Shown: positions 25,670-32,937 of the stretch, piece by piece
Layout: each line of letters opens with the position of its first letter
Numbering within the stretch: position 1 is the stretch's first letter
Source: Streptomyces harenosi
GTDB lineage: Bacteria > Actinomycetota > Actinomycetes > Streptomycetales > Streptomycetaceae
DNA length: 32,937 nucleotides
Reading direction: 5' to 3'
NCBI RefSeq assembly: GCF_011008945.1
Contig: NZ_WYCT01000041.1
Span: 1-32,937, forward strand
Notes under the pieces: generated by a model
What the model saw: only the letters and a program-made list of their open reading frames with translations
What the model was told of the DNA's origin: nothing
Database searches by the model: none
Program-made: the position numbers and the translations under genes

Positions 25670-25683
25670 GTGACTCACGTCAC
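25670..25683. promoter_or_regulatory. Inverted repeat GTGAC-N4-GTCAC in the ansP/merR intergenic region
   Basis: GTGACTCACGTCAC has perfect 5-bp arms and lies 131 bases upstream of the permease start and 124 bases upstream of the MerR start. It is a candidate operator for either gene; the binding protein is unknown. Confidence 0.35.
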
Positions 25684-25806
25684 AGAGCGTAACTTCTCAC
25701 ATGATCCACGGCCGGTCTCCACCGCGGCCACCTCGCCTTCACCGCCCGGTCACGCGGTCCTGCTCCGAGGTTTCACAGCATTGGTGTGACAGCGATACTG
25801 CTGAGC

Positions 25807-26526
25807 ATGACGACCGACACCGAGCAGCCGACCCTCACCATCGACGAGCTGGCCGCGCGGGCCGGTGTCACGGTGCGCACGGTCCGCTTCTACGGGACCA
25901 GGGGCCTGCTGCCGCCCCCGGCGCTCGGTCCGCGGCGGGTGGGCCGGTACGGCAGGGAGCACCTGGCCCGGCTGGCGCTGATCGAGGAGCTCCAGCACCA
26001 GGGCATGACGCTCGCCGCGATCGAACGGCACCTGCGGCGGCTGCCGCCCGGCCTGTCCGCCGAGGACCTCGCCCTCCACCGGGCGGTCGTCGCCTCCTGG
26101 GCGCCGGAGACCGTGGAGACGGTCACCGCGGAGGAGCTCGGGCGGCGGGCGGGCCGGCCGCTGGCCGGCGAGGAGGTCGAGCGGCTGGCGGCGATGGGCG
26201 TCGTCGAGCGGGACGGGGACGCCTGGCGCGTCGACACCGGGCTGCTCCGGCTCGGCGTCGAGCTGCTCGACGTGCCCCTGTCCCACCGGACCATCCTCGC
26301 CGCCCGCACGGCTCTGCTGGAGCACTCCCGCGCCGCCGCGCAGGACCTGTCGCGGCTGCTGCGGGAGGCGGTCGCCGAGCGCGACACGCGGGACGTGAAG
26401 TCCCTCTCCGCCCACATGCAGCCGCTGGTCGCCCAGGCCCTGCTGACCACCTTCCAGCGCTCGCTGCGCGAGGAGCTGCGCGAGTGGCTCGGCCCGGACG
26501 CCGGGGGCGACGGGGCGCGGGACTGA
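25807..26526 (+). CDS. MerR family transcriptional regulator
   Basis: The product has 239 residues from ATG 25807. The N-terminal winged helix (TIDELAARAGVTVRTVRFYG, then RGLLPPPALG and RRVGRYGREHLARLALI) is a standard MerR DNA-binding domain. A dimerisation helix region starts near EELQHQGMTLAAIERHLRR. The C-terminal 130 residues have no cysteine cluster, so metal sensing is unlikely; they resemble the helical effector domain of uncharacterised Streptomyces members. A GATACT -10-like hexamer (25794-25799) ends 7 bases before the ATG and no ribosome site is evident, so the mRNA may be leaderless. It converges with the fatty-acid oxidation gene only 33 bases away, and control of that locus or of the permease is possible but unproven. 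Confidence 0.85.
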   Translation: MTTDTEQPTLTIDELAARAGVTVRTVRFYGTRGLLPPPALGPRRVGRYGREHLARLALIEELQHQGMTLAAIERHLRRLPPGLSAEDLALHRAVVASWAPETVETVTAEELGRRAGRPLAGEEVERLAAMGVVERDGDAWRVDTGLLRLGVELLDVPLSHRTILAARTALLEHSRAAAQDLSRLLREAVAERDTRDVKSLSAHMQPLVAQALLTTFQRSLREELREWLGPDAGGDGARD

Positions 26527-26559
26527 GCCGGGGCGGCGCGGGCCGGGGGCCGGGGTGTC

Positions 26560-28758
26560 TCAGCGGCCGTCCGTGAAGGTCTCCCCCTTCTCCGCCTTCT
26601 CCACCAGCAGGGCGGGCGGCGTGAAGCGGTCGCCGTAGCGCTCGGCGAGCTCGCGCGCGCGGGCGACGAAGGCCGGCAGGCCCCTGCCCGCCCCGGCGCC
26701 GCCGTCGTAGCCGTTGATGTACTGGAGCACGCCTCCGGTCCAGCCGGGGAAGCCGATGCCGAGGATCGAGCCGATGTTGGCGTCGGCGACGGAGGTCAGC
26801 ACGCCCTCCTCCAGCAGCCGGACGGTGTCCAGCGCCTCGGCGAACAGCATGCGCTCCTGCATGTCCCGGAACGGGATCGCGTGGCCGGGCCGGGTGAAGT
26901 GCTCCCGCAGGCCGGGCCACAGCGCGGTGCGCCTGCCGTCCTCGTCGTAGTCGTAGAAGCCGGCGCCGCCGCTGCGGCCGGTGCGGCCGAACTCGTCGAC
27001 CATGCGGTCGATGACGGCCTCGGCGGGGTGCGGGGTCCAGGTGCCGCCCGCCTCCTCCACCGCGCGCTTCGTCTCGCCGCGGATCTTGCGGGGCAGGGTG
27101 AGGGTGAGTTCGTCCACCAGGGCCAGCACCTTGGCCGGGTAGCCCGCCTGGGCGGCGGCCTGCTCCACCGACGCGGGCTCGACGCCCTCGCCGACCATCG
27201 CCACACCCTCGTTGATGAAGTGGCCGATGACACGGGAGGTGAAGAAGCCGCGCGAGTCGTTGACGACGATCGGCGTCTTGTTGATCTGCCGGACCAGGTC
27301 GAAGGCGCGGGCGAGCGCCTCGTCACCGGTGCGGCGCCCCCTGACGATCTCGACCAGCGGCATCTTGTCGACCGGCGAGAAGAAGTGCAGCCCGATGAAG
27401 TCGGCCTGCCGCTCCACGCCCTCGGCGAGCGTGGTGATGGGCAGGGTGGAGGTGTTGGAGCACAGCAGGGCGTCGGGCGCGACGACGTCCTGCACCTCCT
27501 GGAACACCTTGTGCTTGAGGGCGGTGTCCTCGAAGACGGCCTCGATGACCGCGTCGCAGCCCGCGAGGTCCCCCGCCTCGGCGGTGGGCGTGATGCGGGC
27601 GAGCAGGGCGTCGGCCTTCTCCCGGGTGGTGCGGCCCTTGGCCACGGCCTTGTCGCAGAGCTTCTCCGAGTAGCCCTTGCCCTTGACGGCGGCCTCCAGG
27701 GAGACGTCCTTCAGGACCACGTCGATGCCCGCGCGGGCGCACGCGTAGGCGATGCCGGCGCCCATCATCCCGGCGCCGAGGACGGCGGCCCTGCGCACCG
27801 GGCGGGGCGGGACGCCCCGGGGCCGGCCGGCGCCGGAGTTGACCGCCTGGAGGTCGAAGAAGAACGCCTGGATCATGTTCTTCGACGTCTGCCCGGCCGC
27901 CAGCTCGACGAAGTAGCGGGCCTCGATGACCTGCGCGGTCTCGAAGTCGACCTGCGCGCCCTCGACGGCGGCGGCGAGGATGTTGCGCGGGGCCGGGTAG
28001 GGGGCGCCGCCCGTCTGCTTGCGCAGATTGGCCGGGAAGGCGGGCAGGTTCGCCGCGAACTTGGGGTGGGCGGGGGTGCCGCCGGGGATGCGGTAGCCGG
28101 GCCGGTCCCAGGGCTGGCGCGACTCGGGGTGGGCGTCGATGAAGGCGCGGGCGCGGGCGAGGAGTTCCTCGCGGGTGCCGGCCACCTCGTCGACGAGGCC
28201 GTTGTCCAGCGCGCGGCGCGGGCTGTACTGGGTGCCCTGGAGGAGGACCTTCAGCAGCGCGTCGGTGATGCCGAGCAGGCGGACGGTGCGGACGACGCCG
28301 CCGCCGCCCGGGAGCAGGCCGAGGGTGACCTCGGGACAGCCGATCTTGGAGCCGGGGGCGTCCAGGGCGATGCGGTGGTGGCAGGCCAGGGCGATCTCGT
28401 AGCCGCCGCCGAGCGCGGCGCCGTTGAGGGCGGCGACGACCGGCTTGCCCAGGGTCTCGATGCGGCGCAGGTTCCGCTTGATGGCCATGCCGCCGTCGAA
28501 GAGCTCCTGGGCGGTCTCGGGGGTGACCCGGATCAGGTCGCGCAGGTCGCCGCCGGCGAAGAAGGTCTTCTTGGCGGAGGTGACGATCACGCCGCGGATG
28601 GTGTCCTTCTCCGCCTCCAGCCGGTCGGTGATCGCGGCGAGCGATTCCCTGAACGCCTGGTTCATGGTGTTGGCGGACTGGTTCGGGTCGTCGAGGACGA
28701 GGGTGACGACGCCGGTGTCGTCCTGTTCCCAGCGGATGGTGGTGCTCTCGGTCGTCAT
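26560..28758 (-). CDS. fadB: Enoyl-CoA hydratase/3-hydroxyacyl-CoA dehydrogenase fusion (FadB/FadJ-type)
   Basis: The product has 732 residues, the usual length of the alpha subunit of the fatty-acid oxidation complex. An N-terminal crotonase domain (about 1-290) carries the oxyanion motifs SAKKTFFAGGDL and NGAALGGGYEIALA and the catalytic-Glu region GCPEVTLGLLPGGGG. It is followed by an NAD-binding 3-hydroxyacyl-CoA dehydrogenase domain starting RRAAVLGAGMMGAGIAYA (about 322-340), with IGLHFFSPVDKMPLVEI and the C-terminal dehydrogenase domain. It hydrates 2-enoyl-CoA and oxidises the 3-hydroxyacyl-CoA. Its ATG lies 40 bases after the thiolase stop on the same strand, so the two form an operon completing one beta-oxidation turn. 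Confidence 0.95.
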   Translation of the reverse strand: MTTESTTIRWEQDDTGVVTLVLDDPNQSANTMNQAFRESLAAITDRLEAEKDTIRGVIVTSAKKTFFAGGDLRDLIRVTPETAQELFDGGMAIKRNLRRIETLGKPVVAALNGAALGGGYEIALACHHRIALDAPGSKIGCPEVTLGLLPGGGGVVRTVRLLGITDALLKVLLQGTQYSPRRALDNGLVDEVAGTREELLARARAFIDAHPESRQPWDRPGYRIPGGTPAHPKFAANLPAFPANLRKQTGGAPYPAPRNILAAAVEGAQVDFETAQVIEARYFVELAAGQTSKNMIQAFFFDLQAVNSGAGRPRGVPPRPVRRAAVLGAGMMGAGIAYACARAGIDVVLKDVSLEAAVKGKGYSEKLCDKAVAKGRTTREKADALLARITPTAEAGDLAGCDAVIEAVFEDTALKHKVFQEVQDVVAPDALLCSNTSTLPITTLAEGVERQADFIGLHFFSPVDKMPLVEIVRGRRTGDEALARAFDLVRQINKTPIVVNDSRGFFTSRVIGHFINEGVAMVGEGVEPASVEQAAAQAGYPAKVLALVDELTLTLPRKIRGETKRAVEEAGGTWTPHPAEAVIDRMVDEFGRTGRSGGAGFYDYDEDGRRTALWPGLREHFTRPGHAIPFRDMQERMLFAEALDTVRLLEEGVLTSVADANIGSILGIGFPGWTGGVLQYINGYDGGAGAGRGLPAFVARARELAERYGDRFTPPALLVEKAEKGETFTDGR

Positions 28759-28798
28759 GCCAGGGTCTCCAGTGAAGTCTCGGGGTTCCGCGGGGAGT

Positions 28799-30013
<1,215 letters not shown>

Positions 30014-30074
30014 TGGCTGGCCTTTCGCTGTGGTTGCGGGCGGGTCCGGGGCGCGGGGGCCGGGCGCCGCGGGG

Positions 30075-31205
30075 TCAGGAGGTCAGGAGCCCGGGGACGT
30101 CCCAGTCGCGGGCGACGGACTCGGTGTCGGCGCCCGGCAGGGCCGGGCCGCCGCGGACGGCGGTGGGGGTCGCGGAGAAGCGGGGCGCGGGGGACGGCTG
30201 GGTGAGGCCGCCGTGGCCGGTGAAGGTGGAGCGGGCGGCGAGGTGCGGGTGGTGCGGGGCCTCGCGCAGCGACAGGACGGGCGCCACGCAGGCGTCGGAG
30301 CCTTCGAAGACGGCCGTCCACTCGTCCCTCGTACGGGTGCGGAAGCGGGCGGCGATCGCCTCGCGCAGCTCCTCCCAGCGGGCGGGGTCGTCGCGGTCCG
30401 GCGCCCGGCCGGCGATGCCGAGCAGGGCCAGGAACTCGTCGTAGAACCGCCGCTCCAGGGCGCCGACCGCCATGTACCGGCCGTCGGCCGTCTCGTAGGT
30501 GCCGTAGAACGGGCAGCCGCCGTCGAGAAGATTGGCGCCGCGGCGGTCCTGCCAGCCGCCGGCGGCGAGCATGCCGTGGATCATCGCGGCGAGGTGGGCG
30601 GCGCCGTCGACGATGGCGGCGTCCACCACCTGGCCGGTGCCGGTCGCGCGCGCGTGGTGGAGGGCGGCGAGCAGGCCGACGACGAGGTAGAGCGAACCGC
30701 CCGCGTAGTCGCCGAGGAGGTTGGCCGGGACGGCCGGGGGGCGGTCCGGTGCGCCGATCATGCCCAGGGTGCCGGTGAGCGCGAGGTAGGTGATGTCGTG
30801 CCCCGCGCGGGGGGCGAGCGGGCCCTGCTGGCCCCAGCCGGTCATCCGGCCGTAGACCAGGCGGGGGTTGCGGGCGTGGCAGGGCCCGGGGCCGACGCCC
30901 AGGCGCTCGGCGACACCGGGGCGGAAGCCCTCGATCAGGGCGTCGGCGCGGGCGGCGAGGTCCAGGACGCGGCCGGGGCCGTCCGGGGACTTGAGGTCGA
31001 CGACCACCGAGCGCTTGTTGCGGTTGGTGACGTCGCGGGCGGGGTCGATCGCCAGTCCGGGGCCGCCCGGGCGGTCGACGCGCACCACGTCGGCGCCGAG
31101 GTCGGCGAGGAGCATGGCGGCGAAGGGCCCGGGCCCGATGCCGGCCAGCTCGACCACCCGCACGCCGGTGAGCGGGCCGTCGCCCGGCTTCTCCGCCTCC
31201 GTCAT
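30075..31205 (-). CDS. CaiB/BaiF CoA-transferase family protein, alpha-methylacyl-CoA racemase-like
   Basis: The product has 376 residues from ATG 31205 ([10 protein letters not shown]); an upstream in-frame start at 31241 would lie inside the promoter repeat. The class III CoA-transferase fold is clear from [20 protein letters not shown] and the CoA-binding region [11 protein letters not shown]. The racemase-type catalytic pair is present: H136 in [12 protein letters not shown] and D166 in [11 protein letters not shown], corresponding by alignment from memory to His126 and Asp156 of the mycobacterial enzyme Mcr. It would interconvert (R)- and (S)-2-methylacyl-CoA so that methyl-branched chains can enter beta-oxidation. 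It lies upstream of the thiolase and FadB-type genes on the same strand, which supports this role. Confidence 0.88.
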   Translation of the reverse strand: MTEAEKPGDGPLTGVRVVELAGIGPGPFAAMLLADLGADVVRVDRPGGPGLAIDPARDVTNRNKRSVVVDLKSPDGPGRVLDLAARADALIEGFRPGVAERLGVGPGPCHARNPRLVYGRMTGWGQQGPLAPRAGHDITYLALTGTLGMIGAPDRPPAVPANLLGDYAGGSLYLVVGLLAALHHARATGTGQVVDAAIVDGAAHLAAMIHGMLAAGGWQDRRGANLLDGGCPFYGTYETADGRYMAVGALERRFYDEFLALLGIAGRAPDRDDPARWEELREAIAARFRTRTRDEWTAVFEGSDACVAPVLSLREAPHHPHLAARSTFTGHGGLTQPSPAPRFSATPTAVRGGPALPGADTESVARDWDVPGLLTS

Positions 31206-31220
31206 CGGGCCCCCAGCTCT

Positions 31221-31241
31221 GTGACACAACCGATGTAACAC
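31221..31241. promoter_or_regulatory. Imperfect inverted repeat upstream of the racemase gene
   Basis: GTGACACA and TGTAACAC (6 of 8 complementary) flank a 5-base spacer, and the same stretch contains GTGACAC / GTAACAC as near-direct repeats 14 bases apart. It lies 16 bases upstream of the racemase start on the minus strand, where a repressor of the fatty-acid genes could act. Confidence 0.4.
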
Positions 31242-31289
31242 CAGTGATGCTAAGAACGCGTCCCGGCCGGCACAAGGGTCTGAACAAGC

Positions 31290-31297
31290 AAGCGCTT
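31290..31297. promoter_or_regulatory. AAGCGCTT palindrome in the divergent promoter region
   Basis: A perfect 8-bp palindrome sits within AAGCAAGCGCTTAGC, between the divergent racemase and oxidoreductase genes. The flanks are only partly symmetric. It resembles TetR-type operators seen near acyl-CoA genes in actinobacteria, but it is short. Confidence 0.25.
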
Positions 31298-31421
31298 AGC
31301 CAGCTCCCTCCGGGAGGCCGCCGGGCTCGCCGTCGAAAGTCCGCACCCCTCACGCTAGCCTCGGCCACCGACAACGGCGCGTGGTGCGGACCGGCGGCGA
31401 CAGAGAGGTCCAGTGGGTGTC

Positions 31422-32612
31422 ATGAGCAGGCTGAACAGGACGGACCGTCCGTACGACATCGCGCTCTTCGGGGCGACCGGGTTCGTCGGCGAGCTCACCG
31501 CGGAGTACCTCGCCGCCCACGCGCCCCAGGGCCTGCGCTGGGCGATCGCGGGACGCGACGAGGACAGGCTCCGGCGGCTGCGCGAGCGGCTGTCCGCCGG
31601 GCGGCCGGACGGCGCACCGGTGGGTGTGCTGCGGGCGGACGTCACCGACCCCGTCTCACTGCGGGAACTGGCCCGGCAGGCGCGCGTGGTGGCCACGGCG
31701 GTGGGCCCCTACGTGACCTACGGGGAGGAGCTGGTCGCCGCCTGCGCCGACGGCGGCACGGACTACCTCGATCTCACCGGCGAGCCCGAGTTCGTGGACC
31801 TGACGTACGTCCGCCACGACGCACGCGCGCGGGAGACCGGTGCCCGGCTGGTGCACGCCTGCGGCTTCGACTCGGTCCCGCACGACCTGGGCGTGTACCT
31901 CACGGTGCGCAAGCTGCCCGAGGGCGTGCCGCTGACCGTGGACGGGTTCGTCACCGCGCACGCCGCCTTCTCGGGCGGGACGTTCGCCTCGGCGCTCGGG
32001 CAGTTCGCGCGCGGGCGGCAGCTCGCGGCCGCCGCGCGGGACCGCCGGCGGCACGAGCCGCGGCTGGTCGGGCGACGCGTGGTGGCGGCGGCGGGCCCGC
32101 CGCGGTTCGCCCCGGAGGTCGGCGCGTGGGCGCTGCCGCTGCCGACCCTCGACCCGCGGATCGTCCGGTCCTCCGCGCGGGCGCTGTCCCGCTACGGCCC
32201 CGACTTCCGCTACCGCCACTACGCGGCCGTACGGCACCTGCCCGTCGCGGTGGGCGGGGTGGCGGCGCTCGGCGCGCTGGTGGCGGCGGCCCAGGTGCCG
32301 CCCGCGCGGCGCTGGCTGTCGGGCCGGATCAGGCCCGGGGACGGACCCGGCCCGCAGCGGCGGGCGCGCAGCCGGTTCTCGGTCCGTTTCGTCGGCGAGG
32401 GCGGCGGGCGGCGCGTGTTCACGGAGGTCGCGGGCGGCGACCCCGGCTACGACGAGACGGCGAAGATGTTCGCCGAGGCGGCGCTCTGCCTGGCCCTCGA
32501 CGACCTGCCGCCGACGGCGGGCCAGGTCACCCCGGCCGTCGCGATGGGCGACGCGCTGACCGGACGGCTGCGGGCGGCGGGGATCCGCTTCCGGTCGGCG
32601 ACGGCCTGCTGA
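31422..32612 (+). CDS. Saccharopine dehydrogenase family / trans-acting enoyl reductase-like oxidoreductase
   Basis: The product has 396 residues from ATG 31422 (MSRLNRTDRP); GTG 31413 in frame is an alternative with GAGAGG close upstream. The N-terminal NAD(P) motif IALFGATGFVGELTAEYL is followed by AIAGRDEDRLRRL and a GPYVTYGEELVAAC stretch. YLDLTGEPEFVD and HACGFDSVPHDLGVYL are hallmarks of the saccharopine-dehydrogenase-like family that includes the mycobacterial trans-acting enoyl reductases of phenolic and glycolipid synthesis. True lysine-pathway saccharopine dehydrogenase is less likely. It sits divergent from the fatty-acid block, so a role in lipid or acyl-chain reduction is plausible but inferred. 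A short hydrophobic segment (VGGVAALGALVAAAQV) may touch the membrane. Confidence 0.85.
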   Translation: MSRLNRTDRPYDIALFGATGFVGELTAEYLAAHAPQGLRWAIAGRDEDRLRRLRERLSAGRPDGAPVGVLRADVTDPVSLRELARQARVVATAVGPYVTYGEELVAACADGGTDYLDLTGEPEFVDLTYVRHDARARETGARLVHACGFDSVPHDLGVYLTVRKLPEGVPLTVDGFVTAHAAFSGGTFASALGQFARGRQLAAAARDRRRHEPRLVGRRVVAAAGPPRFAPEVGAWALPLPTLDPRIVRSSARALSRYGPDFRYRHYAAVRHLPVAVGGVAALGALVAAAQVPPARRWLSGRIRPGDGPGPQRRARSRFSVRFVGEGGGRRVFTEVAGGDPGYDETAKMFAEAALCLALDDLPPTAGQVTPAVAMGDALTGRLRAAGIRFRSATAC

Positions 32613-32628
32613 GCCGCCGTCCGCCGGC

Positions 32629-32653
32629 CGCCTCCGCGGGGCTCCGGGAGGCG
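32629..32653. terminator. Hairpin after the oxidoreductase gene
   Basis: A 7-bp stem CGCCTCC / GGAGGCG with an 11-base loop begins 17 bases after the stop codon. Confidence 0.45.
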
Positions 32654-32664
32654 GGCATCCGCGG

Positions 32665-32686
32665 CCGCGCGGCCCGGGCCGCGCGG
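32665..32686. terminator. 22-bp perfect palindrome, probable bidirectional terminator
   Basis: CCGCGCGGCCC is followed directly by its exact complement GGGCCGCGCGG. Folded, this gives a stem of about 9 bp with a tight loop, between the convergent oxidoreductase and the small membrane protein. Confidence 0.6.
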
Positions 32687-32706
32687 GCACCGTGGCGCGT
32701 GCCGCG

Positions 32707-32853
32707 CTACAGCCACCACCCCGCGACGGTGTAGATCATCGCCCCGGCCCAGGCGATCCCCGCCGTGACGCCGAGGACCAGCCCCGCCGTCACGGCACGC
32801 CCGGTGGGGCGGCCGGGGTGGGCGGCGGACTTCGGGGCGCGGTGCGTCGTCAT
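32707..32853 (-). CDS. Small single-pass membrane protein, unknown function
   Basis: The 48-residue product starts at ATG 32853 and stops at TAG 32707. It has a basic cytoplasmic-type N-terminus (MTTHRAPKSAAHPGRPTGRA) and one hydrophobic helix (VTAGLVLGVTAGIAWAGAMI), ending YTVAGWWL. Codon third positions are G or C nearly throughout, which supports coding. No strong ribosome site is visible. I do not recognise the family. A possible two-component-type operator lies 37 bases upstream. Confidence 0.6.
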   Translation of the reverse strand: MTTHRAPKSAAHPGRPTGRAVTAGLVLGVTAGIAWAGAMIYTVAGWWL

Positions 32854-32889
32854 GGGGACGAGCCTGCCGGTCCCGGGGGCGGCTCCGCA

Positions 32890-32919
32890 TCCGTACGGGT
32901 ACTCAGGGGGCGTACTCAG
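32890..32919. promoter_or_regulatory. GTACTCAG direct repeats / MacR-like operator candidate
   Basis: GTACTCAG occurs at 32899-32906 and again at 32912-32919, with starts 13 bases apart. TCCGTAC-GG-GTACTCA (32890-32905) matches 12 of the 14 defined positions of the TGAGTAC-N2-GTACTCA site that I recall for the Streptomyces regulator MacR. It lies 37 bases upstream of the small membrane-protein start, on the minus-strand promoter side. Confidence 0.4.
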
Positions 32920-32937
32920 CCCCGTTCGGCCCAGCCC

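Noticed and set aside
25517..25789. 90-codon plus-strand frame in the ansP/merR intergenic region
   Set aside because: It overlaps the ansP start on the other strand, has mixed A/T-ending codons and resembles no protein.

Overview
The window reads as high-GC actinobacterial chromosome, almost certainly Streptomyces. Codon third positions are nearly all G or C. GTG starts are common, several genes look leaderless, and typical Streptomyces families are present: an LPFR small protein, an SCO6745-type protein, a sugar ABC transporter without its own ATPase, an AA10 lytic polysaccharide monooxygenase and a CebR box. There are no tRNA or rRNA genes, no CRISPR array, no insertion sequence and no prophage signature. 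The first 19 bases match the Tn5/Nextera mosaic end at 18 of 19 positions, so the left edge is a contig end carrying library adapter, and the first gene is cut there.

Layout. 20-921 (-) is a truncated GlxA-type AraC regulator, divergent from an SCO6745-family gene (1048-1917). A 43-residue LPFR-motif protein (2048-2179) and the transcription accessory factor Tex (2280-4661) follow. 5184-11850 is a six-gene sugar operon: ROK repressor, solute-binding lipoprotein, two permeases, GH4 glycosidase and BadF-type sugar kinase. Gene order and the palindromic operator at its promoter fit the csnR-K chitosan/glucosamine-oligosaccharide operon. It ends at a long hairpin that faces a convergent AA10 LPMO gene (12047-12721), whose promoter carries a perfect CebR box. 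A secreted RTX-repeat protein (13150-13923), an ABC-F ATPase (14082-15719, -) and a D-amino-acid-oxidase-like flavoprotein (15876-16826) come next, then a five-copy 29-bp tandem repeat.

17073-23938 holds a BCCT transporter, an exported M14 carboxypeptidase overlapping an exported Xaa-Pro dipeptidyl-peptidase (all -), and a divergent exported M1 aminopeptidase (+). Together the three peptidases could trim extracellular peptides from both ends and past proline. An AnsP-type asparagine permease (24073-25539, -) is divergent from a MerR regulator (25807-26526). 26560-31205 (-) is a fatty-acid degradation block: an enoyl-CoA hydratase/3-hydroxyacyl-CoA dehydrogenase fusion, a thiolase and an alpha-methylacyl-CoA racemase-like CoA-transferase-family protein. 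It is divergent from a saccharopine-dehydrogenase-like oxidoreductase (31422-32612). A 48-residue membrane protein (32707-32853, -) closes the window.

Most of this is ordinary chromosome. The points most worth checking are the csn-like operon beside a CebR-boxed LPMO, the architecture of their two promoters, the adapter at the left edge, the 29-bp tandem repeat, the Sec-exported RTX protein and the exported peptidase cluster. I see no convincing undescribed system.
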